This document shows, piece after piece, positions 17,163-25,858 of a stretch of 64,000 bases of DNA. The position numbers and the translations under genes were made by a program. Below the pieces are notes generated by a model. It searched no databases and was not told the origin of the DNA. It worked only from the letters and a program-made list of their open reading frames with translations. Where the stretch lies: the NCBI GenBank assembly GCA_944324485.1, contig CALUWM010000010.1:1-64000 (forward strand), given 5' to 3'. Position 1 is the first letter of the stretch; the number at the start of each line of letters is the position of its first letter. Source of the stretch: Candidatus Gastranaerophilales bacterium. GTDB lineage: Bacteria > Cyanobacteriota > Vampirovibrionia > Gastranaerophilales > Gastranaerophilaceae.

Positions 17163-18014
17163 TTAGCCGTTAGCAAGCTCCGAAACAAAATTCGGCACAC
17201 AAAATACAGCGCTATGAAGTGCTCTATTATATATCTTACAAGTATTAGCAATTTTACTTGAGCGAACTTCATCTATTTCAGATGAGTTCAATGGAATTTC
17301 TACATCATCACTACAAAAACCCCATGACCAATATCCGCCGGGGTATGTAGGCATCGGGCCGCAATAAGGAGCCACGTTTTTAAACACTTTTCTCAATAAT
17401 TTATATGTTTTTTTCATATTTTCACTCTGTGCAAAAGGACCTTCTGTTTGGGGAACAACGATTCCACCCTTTTTTAAAGCACGTTTAACATTATTATAAA
17501 ATCCCTCATTGAACAAACCTTCCCCAGGGCCAATCGGATCCGTTGAATCAATTAAAACAACATCATAAACATCTTCTTTATCTTTAATAAAATCAATTGC
17601 ATCTTGCACAAGAACGGAAACTCTCTCATCGTTCAATCCGCATGCAACTGTTGGAAAGAACTTTTTAGAAGCTTCAATAACCATTCCATCTATTTCAACC
17701 ATATCAATATGTTTAACTGAATCATATTTCAAAAGTTCACGAACCGTACCGCCGTCACCACCTCCTATTACTAGGATGTTTTCAGGATTATTATGAGTCA
17801 ACATTGGAATATGAACAATCATCTCATGATAGAAAAACTCATCACGCTCAGTTACCATCATTAAACCATCCAAAGTTAATACATTACCAAAAGCTCTTGA
17901 ATGAAAAACATCAACAGTCTGGTAGGGAGATTTATCAGAAAACAAATCTTTGTCATTTTCTATTGCAATTCCAAAACCTTCAGGGGTGATTTCATGGTAT
18001 AATTTTTCAGCCAT
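17163..18014 (-). CDS. speE: Spermidine synthase
   Basis: 283 aa from the ATG at 18014, which has SD AAAGGA six bases upstream; a start at 18041 would add nine residues without SD. Transfers an aminopropyl group from decarboxylated SAM to putrescine. Motifs: substrate-site YHEMIVHIPML, SAM-binding ILVIGGGDGGTVRELLKY, acidic VDMVEIDG, and the catalytic-site DSTDPIGPGEGLF. The Gly/Asp signature is intact. First gene of a speE-aroA pair. Confidence 0.95.
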   Translation of the reverse strand: MAEKLYHEITPEGFGIAIENDKDLFSDKSPYQTVDVFHSRAFGNVLTLDGLMMVTERDEFFYHEMIVHIPMLTHNNPENILVIGGGDGGTVRELLKYDSVKHIDMVEIDGMVIEASKKFFPTVACGLNDERVSVLVQDAIDFIKDKEDVYDVVLIDSTDPIGPGEGLFNEGFYNNVKRALKKGGIVVPQTEGPFAQSENMKKTYKLLRKVFKNVAPYCGPMPTYPGGYWSWGFCSDDVEIPLNSSEIDEVRSSKIANTCKIYNRALHSAVFCVPNFVSELANG

Positions 18015-18076
18015 TTCTTTTCCTTTATTTAACTTAAACATGTTTCATAATTATACAAAAAAAATTAAGTATTTGT

Positions 18077-18089
18077 TATAATTATTTTA
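18077..18089 (+). promoter_or_regulatory. -10 box immediately before the engB-leading gene
   Basis: TATAAT at 18077-18082, seven bases before the ATG at 18090, with no SD. The transcript would start at or next to the ATG. No good -35 is seen. Confidence 0.45.
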
Positions 18090-18365
18090 ATGAAAAGCAA
18101 AAATAAAATTATGGATTCATTTGAAGAATTTATTGCCTTACCCTTATCTATTCTAAAGAACAGAATAATACAAATAACGGGCTTTAAATCAGATTTTGTG
18201 TCAAGTAAGTCCATCAATGTTGAATTAACAGATGACACTGTTCATATAAACGTTGTGAATAGCGAAGGAGCATATAATTTATTAAGCAGCGTCATCTACA
18301 AAAAACAAATGCTTAAAAAACAACACCAAAAGGAAAAAAAAGAACAAACAAAAACTGCGGTTTAA
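18090..18365 (+). CDS. Small conserved-looking protein upstream of engB, unknown
   Basis: 91 aa. Pattern of helix (FEEFIALPLSILKNRIIQIT), beta hairpin (SINVELTDDTVHINVVNSEG) and a Lys/Gln-rich tail. No signal peptide. No family recognised. It is separated from engB by five bases, so a translation or ribosome-assembly role by association is possible but unproven. Lacks an SD and has a -10 box 7 nt upstream. Confidence 0.65.
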   Translation: MKSKNKIMDSFEEFIALPLSILKNRIIQITGFKSDFVSSKSINVELTDDTVHINVVNSEGAYNLLSSVIYKKQMLKKQHQKEKKEQTKTAV

Positions 18366-18370
18366 ACCAT

Positions 18371-18949
18371 ATGAAAATTAAGAATGCAAAATTTTTAACA
18401 AGTTCCCCCAATTTAGAGCTCTGTCCCGATGTAGATATACCGGAGTTTGCTCTTTTAGGTCGCTCTAATGTTGGAAAATCAAGTTTTATAAATACCCTGG
18501 TTAATCAATCAAAACTCGCAAAAACCTCAAATACTCCAGGTAAAACTCGACTTATTAACTTGTTTGAAATACAAACTGACACAAAACCATTTATTTTAGC
18601 AGATTTACCTGGATATGGTTTTGCTAAAGTTTCAAAAAAAGAACAAGAATCTTGGCAAAAAAACCTTGAAAAATACCTTCTGAAAAGAAAAAACATCGTT
18701 TCAACCATACAATTTATTGATGCAAGGCATGACATACAAAAAAATGACTTTCAAATGCAACAATGGCTTAAATACAATAATATTCCTTGTTTTAATGTTC
18801 TAACAAAATGTGATTACATTTCTAAAAATGAAATATCAAAAAAAATATCCATAATTAAAAAAGAATTTCAAAATGACGCTATACCCTTTTCATCAAAAGA
18901 AAAGCAATATATAGCAGAAATACTAAATAAAATTTCAAATTTAATATAA
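18371..18949 (+). CDS. engB: Ribosome-biogenesis GTPase EngB/YsxC
   Basis: 192 aa. G motifs in order: G1 LLGRSNVGKSSF (about 31-42), G2 TPGKTR, G3 ADLPGYGFAKV, G4 LTKCDY and a G5-like PFSSK. Members act in large-subunit assembly. Usual family length. Five bases after the small unknown gene and convergent with rsmG (9-nt overlap). Confidence 0.95.
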   Translation: MKIKNAKFLTSSPNLELCPDVDIPEFALLGRSNVGKSSFINTLVNQSKLAKTSNTPGKTRLINLFEIQTDTKPFILADLPGYGFAKVSKKEQESWQKNLEKYLLKRKNIVSTIQFIDARHDIQKNDFQMQQWLKYNNIPCFNVLTKCDYISKNEISKKISIIKKEFQNDAIPFSSKEKQYIAEILNKISNLI

Positions 18950-19582
18950 ATTTTCTAAAACAACAAGATTCCTTTCAAAATTTTCTTCAAGAGGCAATTT
19001 ATAAGGAATTATATTAAATTCTGCATTTTTATATTTATTTTTAAAATTTTCAATTTCTGATTTAATTGTCTTTGATTTATAAATTAAAAATTTACCTTTT
19101 TTACCAATATGTTTTTTTGAAAATTCAAAAACATCAAGAATTGATCCCACTGCCCGAGAAACAATCAAATCAACCCCCAAGGAAGATACATCCTCTATTC
19201 TTGCATAAACTATTTCAAGATTATTTAATTTTAAAGTATTTTTTATTTCCTTTATAAAGTTTATTTTTTTCACCCTAGAATCATTCGCAATAATAGTTTT
19301 TTCAGGAAAACAAATCGCAAAAATTACACTCGGAAACCCGCCTCCGGTACCAACATCCAATATTTTTTTAACGCTGTTAAATTCATCCCATTTCAAAATA
19401 GACAATGAATCAAATACATGTTTTTCAAAAATTACTTTTACATCATTTGAACTCATCAAGTTAGTATGTTCATTATATTGAACAAAATTTTTATACCATA
19501 AGTCCAATTTTTCAATAATTTCTTCGTTTATTTCAAAACCAAGTTCTTTTTTTAATATTTCAATTCTTTCTCTACTTATCAT
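18941..19582 (-). CDS. rsmG: 16S rRNA (guanine-N7) methyltransferase RsmG
   Basis: 213 aa. Methylates G527 (E. coli numbering) of 16S rRNA. Motifs: HTNLMSS, KHVFDSL, SAM-binding ILDVGTGGGFPSVIFAICFP, acidic strand IIANDSRVKKINFI, and VDLIVSRAVG. Overlaps the upstream P-loop/TPR gene by 11 nt, so translation is probably coupled. Confidence 0.95.
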   Translation of the reverse strand: MISRERIEILKKELGFEINEEIIEKLDLWYKNFVQYNEHTNLMSSNDVKVIFEKHVFDSLSILKWDEFNSVKKILDVGTGGGFPSVIFAICFPEKTIIANDSRVKKINFIKEIKNTLKLNNLEIVYARIEDVSSLGVDLIVSRAVGSILDVFEFSKKHIGKKGKFLIYKSKTIKSEIENFKNKYKNAEFNIIPYKLPLEENFERNLVVLENLY

Positions 19583-21923
19583 ATTTTTCTAAAATTAAAT
19601 TATAACTCACAGCATCTAAACGCATTTTAATATCTTTAATTCTTTGATTAATTCTTGAAATATTTTCATCATTAGGATTATTTTTCAAGGACGCTTTTGC
19701 GCTCAAAAAGTTAATAAGCGCTTTTTCATCATTTCCTCTGTCATAATGAAATTCTCCGGCTTCAAAATATACAAGTGCAATTTTAAAATCATCATTCAAT
19801 TTTTGAGCAGACGAAAGTGCTTGTTTAAAATAACCGATAGCAGAAACTTCATCAATTCTTGCATATAATTTAGCAAGCTCTTTTTGAGAAAAATACATAT
19901 TTTCATAATCGTTAATTTCACTATCGTATAATAATGCAAGTTTTAGAAAATCAATCGCCTCTTTATAATTTTCCAAATCTATATAAATCAAAGCCAAATT
20001 TGTAAGTGATGCCGAATAATACTTATTCTCAGTTCTTTCTGAACTTATTGTATAATTTTTTCTATAATATTTTACTGCGTTTTCTATATCTTGATTTTCA
20101 TCATATAAAACACCAAGTTTATAATATATTTTTGCAGTCAGTTCTTTATTCTTACCCAAAGCAAGCGAAAGAGCTTTTTCATAATTTTTTATAGCACTTT
20201 GCACCTTAGAATCTGCTTCATCGATTTGAGCAATTTCAATATAAGCTTTTATTCTATAACTTTTCTGATTATTTTCATTATTTGCAATAACTTTAAATCT
20301 TTCTTTCGCATCATCAATTTTATACAAATTTTTACAACAATTTGCAATAAAATATTCTAACTCACAAACCCTTGAATCCCTCATTTTTAAGGCAATATCG
20401 AGTGCGGTTTCATAATATTTTTGAGCGACTTTATACTCATTTAAAAATTCATGATTTTTTGCAATTAAAGATAATATCTCTATTCTAAATTCACCCTCGA
20501 AATCAACCTCATAAGCCCTTTTAAGCTCTGACAAGGCATCATTATATTTATATTCTTTTGAAAAATCTCTTGAGCTATTTATAAGACTCACAATAAAAAG
20601 TCTTGTTTTTTCCTTATTTTCATCAGCTAGAGACTTTTGGTTCAAGTCTTGCAAACGTTTTTGAATTAAAAGTTCATTTTCTTCTTTTGATAAAACATTT
20701 TTTCTTTCTTTTATTTTATTTAACTTTTCCGATAATTTTGACTTTTGATGCAATTTTTCATCATGCCAGCTTGACGTTACAATTCCTAAATATGAAAAAG
20801 CTTTTTGACTTTTATCAGGAGAATTTATTGCAGGAATTAAAGAGTTAAAAAGTTCTATTTCTTTTCTGATGGATTCTCTTGAAAGTCTTATAAGTCTATC
20901 TTTGGGGCTTTTTGTCAGCTCATTTTCATAAATATCAATCAAATTTTTATAATATGTAATCTTTTCTTGTATGGAAAAAGTTTTAACAATATATTGCTTA
21001 AAATAATCCTTTACATATATTTCATTTTTAAAGAAACTTACCAAAAAATTTTTTGATAAATAATCTATATGAGAAATATCTCCTAACTTGTATGTACTTA
21101 AAAATTCTAAGCTCACAGGATGCGATAAAGTACATAATACCTTAAACAATCCCTGATAAACACTTGGTGTCAAAGAAACAAATTTTGAAACCATAAATTC
21201 TTCAAAACCTATTTTAAGACCCATGCTTTTTCTTTCAAATTCACTTATTAAATCTTTAAGACCAATTCCTGTGATACCTGAATATTTAACAGCCATTTTT
21301 AAATATAATTCAAGTCCGCCTGTTATTTCATAAAATTTTTCTTTCGTTTCATCATCCAATGCCTCAGACAATACAGAAAGCTTAGATTGAAATTCTTTTT
21401 TATCTATTTGCTCTATTTCAACTGTTTTTACCTTAATTTTTTTAAATCTAAAAAGATTAGCACCCGAATTTCTAGAGACTATTATTATTTTAACATTTTC
21501 ATAACTTGCAAGATGCGACAAAAAATCAACAATTTCAATATTTTTTTCAACTTTTTCAAAATTTTCAACAACAATAACACAATTTGCATTTATTGTTTTA
21601 AAATAATGACTGACTTTTTCTTTAAAATCTCCTTCTGTAAACTTTTTTAAAGAAATTTTCTGCGCCAAAGAAAAATTCCTTAATGCGTCATAAAAATTTA
21701 ACAAGAAATCGTCAATCACAGTGTTTTCAAAGCAAAAATGCTGAAAAACAAGATTATTTTCACTAAGTTGAGGAATTATTTTTCCTATTGTTTCACTCTT
21801 TGCAGAACCCTTGGGACCATCCAAATAGATTAAGTCAAAAGTAGATATGACAAAATTTAAAATTTCATTTATAATAGAATTGTTAAATTGAAAAAGGCCT
21901 TGAGTCATAATATTATTGTACAT
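19572..21923 (-). CDS. P-loop NTPase with C-terminal TPR repeats (STAND-like)
   Basis: About 780 aa. A P-loop near the N-terminus (YLDGPKGSAKSET) and a Walker-B-like strand (NCVIVVENFEKV) mark a STAND/AAA-type ATPase of about 270 residues. Winged-helix-like and helical regions follow, then a degenerate TPR array over the last 300 residues (for example YKVAQKYYETALDIALKM, YEKALSLALG, YKEAIDFLKLALLY). STAND proteins act as signal-dependent switches; the ligand is unknown. Start uncertain: the ORF could open at 21995, but a TATACT box (minus, 21946-21951) lies inside that extension, so ATG 21935 or ATG 21923 (after GAGA) is likelier. Coupled to rsmG. Confidence 0.75.
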   Translation of the reverse strand: MYNNIMTQGLFQFNNSIINEILNFVISTFDLIYLDGPKGSAKSETIGKIIPQLSENNLVFQHFCFENTVIDDFLLNFYDALRNFSLAQKISLKKFTEGDFKEKVSHYFKTINANCVIVVENFEKVEKNIEIVDFLSHLASYENVKIIIVSRNSGANLFRFKKIKVKTVEIEQIDKKEFQSKLSVLSEALDDETKEKFYEITGGLELYLKMAVKYSGITGIGLKDLISEFERKSMGLKIGFEEFMVSKFVSLTPSVYQGLFKVLCTLSHPVSLEFLSTYKLGDISHIDYLSKNFLVSFFKNEIYVKDYFKQYIVKTFSIQEKITYYKNLIDIYENELTKSPKDRLIRLSRESIRKEIELFNSLIPAINSPDKSQKAFSYLGIVTSSWHDEKLHQKSKLSEKLNKIKERKNVLSKEENELLIQKRLQDLNQKSLADENKEKTRLFIVSLINSSRDFSKEYKYNDALSELKRAYEVDFEGEFRIEILSLIAKNHEFLNEYKVAQKYYETALDIALKMRDSRVCELEYFIANCCKNLYKIDDAKERFKVIANNENNQKSYRIKAYIEIAQIDEADSKVQSAIKNYEKALSLALGKNKELTAKIYYKLGVLYDENQDIENAVKYYRKNYTISSERTENKYYSASLTNLALIYIDLENYKEAIDFLKLALLYDSEINDYENMYFSQKELAKLYARIDEVSAIGYFKQALSSAQKLNDDFKIALVYFEAGEFHYDRGNDEKALINFLSAKASLKNNPNDENISRINQRIKDIKMRLDAVSYNLILEKYDK

Positions 21924-22124
21924 AATTTCTCGCATTGTTTGCAATAGTATAAATATTCGAACGGCATTATAAAAAACAATAGTTGTCATAACCAAAAAGC
22001 TTATTAGGTGTATGTTTTACGGTTTATATAATTATTAAATTTTGTAAAGAATATTTAAAAACAAAAGGCAAAATTTACAATTTAGTGTTGTTTATATATA
22101 TGTGTTTAGTTGTTTGGGGTAAAA

Positions 22125-23126
22125 ATGCAACAAGTTCAAAATTCCAGTGTTGATAGTCTGCCTAAAATAGGCTACCGTGTCTCTAAAGAAAATAAAAAAG
22201 AAAATATTTATAAATCAGAATCACACATTCCAAAGCAAGGTCCCTTTATGGACATTAAAGCTGGTGCGCATAAACTTACAAACGATATTCTGACTTATTT
22301 TCCTAAAGGATTTTCAGGTTCAAAAAACAGCAATTTCTATGAATATCTTTCATTGGGCATGGTGCCTTATATTATAGGTAGCGGCATGTTAATTGGTCTT
22401 TACGGACTTGCAAACGGAAAATTTAACAGTTTTGATAAAGGAGCCGCAAATAAATTTGCAAAAAGAATGGGCGCAGGAGTTATTTTATATGGACTTGGCA
22501 AATGGCTCTCTAAAAAAATAGCACATTTGGGAATTTTTGCATCAACCGGAATAAATCTCGATTGGAAACTTTTAAACAAAGTAAACGAGCTACCTGAAAA
22601 TGGTCAAGAAAAAGGCTTAGTTAGAACTCAATACCCCGGAGTTTTTGATTCTGCCGATTTTCCAAGAAAAGATAAAACTGCTGTTTGGGGAGAACTTGAA
22701 CACGGAAATATATATGCCTTTGAAGATAAAATTCTAAAAAAAGCCGGATATAAAAAAGAACAAAACGCACCAAATCAAACGGCATGGCCATTGATTAGAG
22801 CAGTAAAAGTAAGAACAACAGCACTGGAAAACATAAGCAAATATATTGTTGCCGCAACAGGAGTAGCTCTCGGCTTTCAAAAATCTTTTGAAAATATTGA
22901 ACTTAAAAAACCAACGAGCATTTTAAAATCTCTTAAAAAAAGTTTTGGACAACTTTGGGAAGGCAACGAAAGAAACTTTGCTTCTAAACACTTTGGAAAA
23001 GCGCTCCTTATAGGGTCTGCTCTTGCAACGCTATTAACTTGGTTAATACCGACTTTGGAATTTAAATCCAAACCAAACACCATGGTCTCAAAAGTTGACA
23101 CCAAAAAAGAATTCGAGGTGGCATAA
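22125..23126 (+). CDS. Unknown membrane-associated protein A of the glucan-enzyme cluster
   Basis: 333 aa from the ATG at 22125 (SD GGGG five bases upstream). No signal peptide. Hydrophobic segments occur at about 80-100 (LGMVPYIIGSGMLIGLYGLA), 115-135 (MGAGVILYGLGKWLS), 255-270 and near the C-terminus (KALLIGSALATLLTWLIPTL). No known family. Its stop overlaps the next start (TAATG) with an SD-like GAGGTGG before it, so it is translationally coupled to protein B. It heads a four-gene run ending in two GH13-like proteins. Confidence 0.75.
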   Translation: MQQVQNSSVDSLPKIGYRVSKENKKENIYKSESHIPKQGPFMDIKAGAHKLTNDILTYFPKGFSGSKNSNFYEYLSLGMVPYIIGSGMLIGLYGLANGKFNSFDKGAANKFAKRMGAGVILYGLGKWLSKKIAHLGIFASTGINLDWKLLNKVNELPENGQEKGLVRTQYPGVFDSADFPRKDKTAVWGELEHGNIYAFEDKILKKAGYKKEQNAPNQTAWPLIRAVKVRTTALENISKYIVAATGVALGFQKSFENIELKKPTSILKSLKKSFGQLWEGNERNFASKHFGKALLIGSALATLLTWLIPTLEFKSKPNTMVSKVDTKKEFEVA

Positions 23127-25858
23127 TGACAATTACCATCAGTCCTTTTCTTAGAAATCAATTAAATAATAACAGACGATCAAATAACACAACAAATCAT
23201 CATGAAAAAATTTATGAAGATTTAAAACAACACGCAAATGACGTCAAACCAAATGACGCCAAAGCAAAACTTGTAAAACAAAATCCCATTTCAGGAACTG
23301 CTTCAGCTATTAAAGATAACTTCAATGACGGGCTAAACTTCTTTAAAGCTGCCAAAACTGGAAAAATGAATGATAACAACCTCGGAAGAATAAACGACCT
23401 TGGAATGAAAGCAGGAGCACTTCTTATTGCGACATTTTTAGCTACACACGCCAAAACAAAAACTGAGGCATTAATGCAATTTATAGGAGGAACAACTTTC
23501 TTTGCTTCAATGGCTCTTTGGCCAAAAATATTTATAAATCTTCCCGCAAGAATAATTCATGGATTTCCGATAGATGAAAAATATATAAGTGCACAAGGTG
23601 ATAAAAAAGACTTATACCTTGATAACCAATTTATTCCCACAGGACTTCACTCTAAAAAACAAAAAGAACGTGAAATGAAAAGAATGGGTATAAATCCTAA
23701 TGAACTTAATGCGGAAGAAAAATGGTTCAGAAAAAGACAAAAAACCGCACTTCAAAATAGAACATTATGGATGGCAACAGCAGGTTTTGCAACTCCTCTC
23801 ATGACAGCACTTGTAGGAAACTATGTTCAACCAAAAGTTGAAAATGCTGTTATTGAACATGAATTTAAAAAAGTAAAAGACATCTTATCAAATGATAATG
23901 CTTTAAATAACTACCTTATAAAACAACAAGACCTAAGTAACGTTGAAGCATTAGAGCATTTATTTACTCAAGTTAAAGGTAAAAAATTAGATGATGAATT
24001 TTATGAAAAATTAGCAGAACTTTTACAAATTGGCGATTTATCTCAAAATATGAAAGATAAAGACAATTGGAAACCGCTTGAAAGCTTAAAGCCAAATGAA
24101 CTGATAGAAGCTCTTAAAAAACTACAAGAACAAAAAAGTATAGTAGATGAAGAAAGCTTAAGAAAACTATTAGAAAATACACATCAAGCTACGGGTACAG
24201 CTTTAAAGCTCAATGGACCAAAAACAAAACTTTCAGAGGAAACAATAAATTCAATAATAGGACAACTTGGCGAAAATAAAACTCTTGAAAATTTAAGAAA
24301 AGTTTTAAATTTAAAAGAGACTAAAAAACAACTGGGCGATAAACAAATAGAGGCAATACTAAACGAAGTAGAAACCGATAATGAAGAATTTTTTAAAGCA
24401 ATTAGAGAATATAACAAGGGTTTCCTTTCAAAAATCAAAGGAAGAATAAAAGGGTTCCTTGATTTAATGAACCCTGTTGCAGGATCAAAATCTGAATCAA
24501 TCTACACAAAGCAATACAATGATTTAATGAGTGAAATTTCTAAAAGATTAGGAATAACAAAATATCAAGACCTTAAAAAAATTAAAGAACAAGGAAATAG
24601 TGCCGCAAAAAAATTATTGCAAGACAAAATAAAAGTTTTAATTGATGAGCAAGATAAAAATTATATTGATGGCTTCAATAAATTTGTTGACATTACAACA
24701 AGTCATCTTGGAGATAGAAATCTACAAAGCTTTGAAAATGACATAAGAGCAGCTTTTGGAGATAATTTTCCACTTCTTCGTGATAGAAAAAAACTGGAAG
24801 ACTTTTTAAAATATGTTAAATCAGCTGATGAATCAAATACCAAATTATTACCTGAAAATAAAACTTGGTTAATGCAAATCTTTGAAGATTATTCCACAAC
24901 CGAACAAAGCGCACCAAAGAAAGCTTCAATTGACGTGCTTAATTTTGAAGGAATAACAGGTAATAAAAAAGAAGCATCAAATAAACTTGGTGAAACATCA
25001 TCTTTAATGAAAATATTTAATGCAGGTACGCAAGATGAAACATATTTCAAAAAATTAGACGGGCTTACCAATGCTATAAATGATTTTTTAAGCGCAAAAA
25101 ATACAAATTATAATCAAGCAAAAGATACTTTAAGAGAAACTCTTAAAAACATTCTCGGAGAAGAGCATTCAATAGTTAGATTCGACCGTGAATTTGAAAA
25201 TTTTGCACAACATATAAAAAAAGATAATTATGTTTGGATAAATGAAATTCTAAGCGGAAGTAAAGCAGATCAAATTTTAACAAGTCAAATTCTCGGAGGA
25301 AAAGAACAACCATCACATTTATTCAATTTACTTTCTAGATATATCAAAAATAAAAATACAGATATTGACTATACAAGAGCAAAATTAATGATTTGCGCTA
25401 ATTTTGAAAGAAGAGCAAAGGAAGGATTTTTTGACGCTTTTGAAAACAATGAAATAGAAGCAATAAGAAATTTCTTATATGACGGAACAATTTCTGATGC
25501 AATTAACAATCTACAAATTCCAAATAAAGATACAGGAAAAAGTATACTAGAAGCAGTATTTGACTCATCTGTATTTAAATCCGAAGAAAAGGTAATGCCC
25601 GGAATCTCAAACATTATTGAATCCCTTAAGTCATTAGGTAGCGAAGCTAACAATTTCACAGAAAGAACCCTAAAAGCAAACAGTCTTTCAGACCAATTTA
25701 AAACATATGCTACAAGACTTTACAATAATAAAACTTGGATGAGAATATTTGCACCAATGGCAATAGGACTTGTAGCGGTAACTCTTTTAGTTCAACCATT
25801 TTTTGGAAATATCAAAAAAGAATTTCCGGAAGATAAAAAGTCGGGAGGTGCTAAATAA
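23126..25858 (+). CDS. Large unknown protein B of the glucan-enzyme cluster
   Basis: 910 aa, no signal peptide. The N-terminus MTITISPFLRNQLNNNRRSN is polar. Hydrophobic segments lie at about 93-108 (AGALLIATFLATHA), 113-140 (FIGGTTFFASMALWPKIFIN), 215-235 (LWMATAGFATPLMTALVG) and at the end (MRIFAPMAIGLVAVTLLV). Between them is a 600-residue helical, Lys/Glu/Asn-rich region with repeated ALEHLFTQVKGKKL- and LNLKETKKQLGDKQ-like patterns, possibly a helical-repeat scaffold. No family recognised. TAATG overlaps on both sides, with SD GGGAGGTG before the next gene, show coupling to A and to the first GH13-like gene. Confidence 0.75.
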   Translation: MTITISPFLRNQLNNNRRSNNTTNHHEKIYEDLKQHANDVKPNDAKAKLVKQNPISGTASAIKDNFNDGLNFFKAAKTGKMNDNNLGRINDLGMKAGALLIATFLATHAKTKTEALMQFIGGTTFFASMALWPKIFINLPARIIHGFPIDEKYISAQGDKKDLYLDNQFIPTGLHSKKQKEREMKRMGINPNELNAEEKWFRKRQKTALQNRTLWMATAGFATPLMTALVGNYVQPKVENAVIEHEFKKVKDILSNDNALNNYLIKQQDLSNVEALEHLFTQVKGKKLDDEFYEKLAELLQIGDLSQNMKDKDNWKPLESLKPNELIEALKKLQEQKSIVDEESLRKLLENTHQATGTALKLNGPKTKLSEETINSIIGQLGENKTLENLRKVLNLKETKKQLGDKQIEAILNEVETDNEEFFKAIREYNKGFLSKIKGRIKGFLDLMNPVAGSKSESIYTKQYNDLMSEISKRLGITKYQDLKKIKEQGNSAAKKLLQDKIKVLIDEQDKNYIDGFNKFVDITTSHLGDRNLQSFENDIRAAFGDNFPLLRDRKKLEDFLKYVKSADESNTKLLPENKTWLMQIFEDYSTTEQSAPKKASIDVLNFEGITGNKKEASNKLGETSSLMKIFNAGTQDETYFKKLDGLTNAINDFLSAKNTNYNQAKDTLRETLKNILGEEHSIVRFDREFENFAQHIKKDNYVWINEILSGSKADQILTSQILGGKEQPSHLFNLLSRYIKNKNTDIDYTRAKLMICANFERRAKEGFFDAFENNEIEAIRNFLYDGTISDAINNLQIPNKDTGKSILEAVFDSSVFKSEEKVMPGISNIIESLKSLGSEANNFTERTLKANSLSDQFKTYATRLYNNKTWMRIFAPMAIGLVAVTLLVQPFFGNIKKEFPEDKKSGGAK

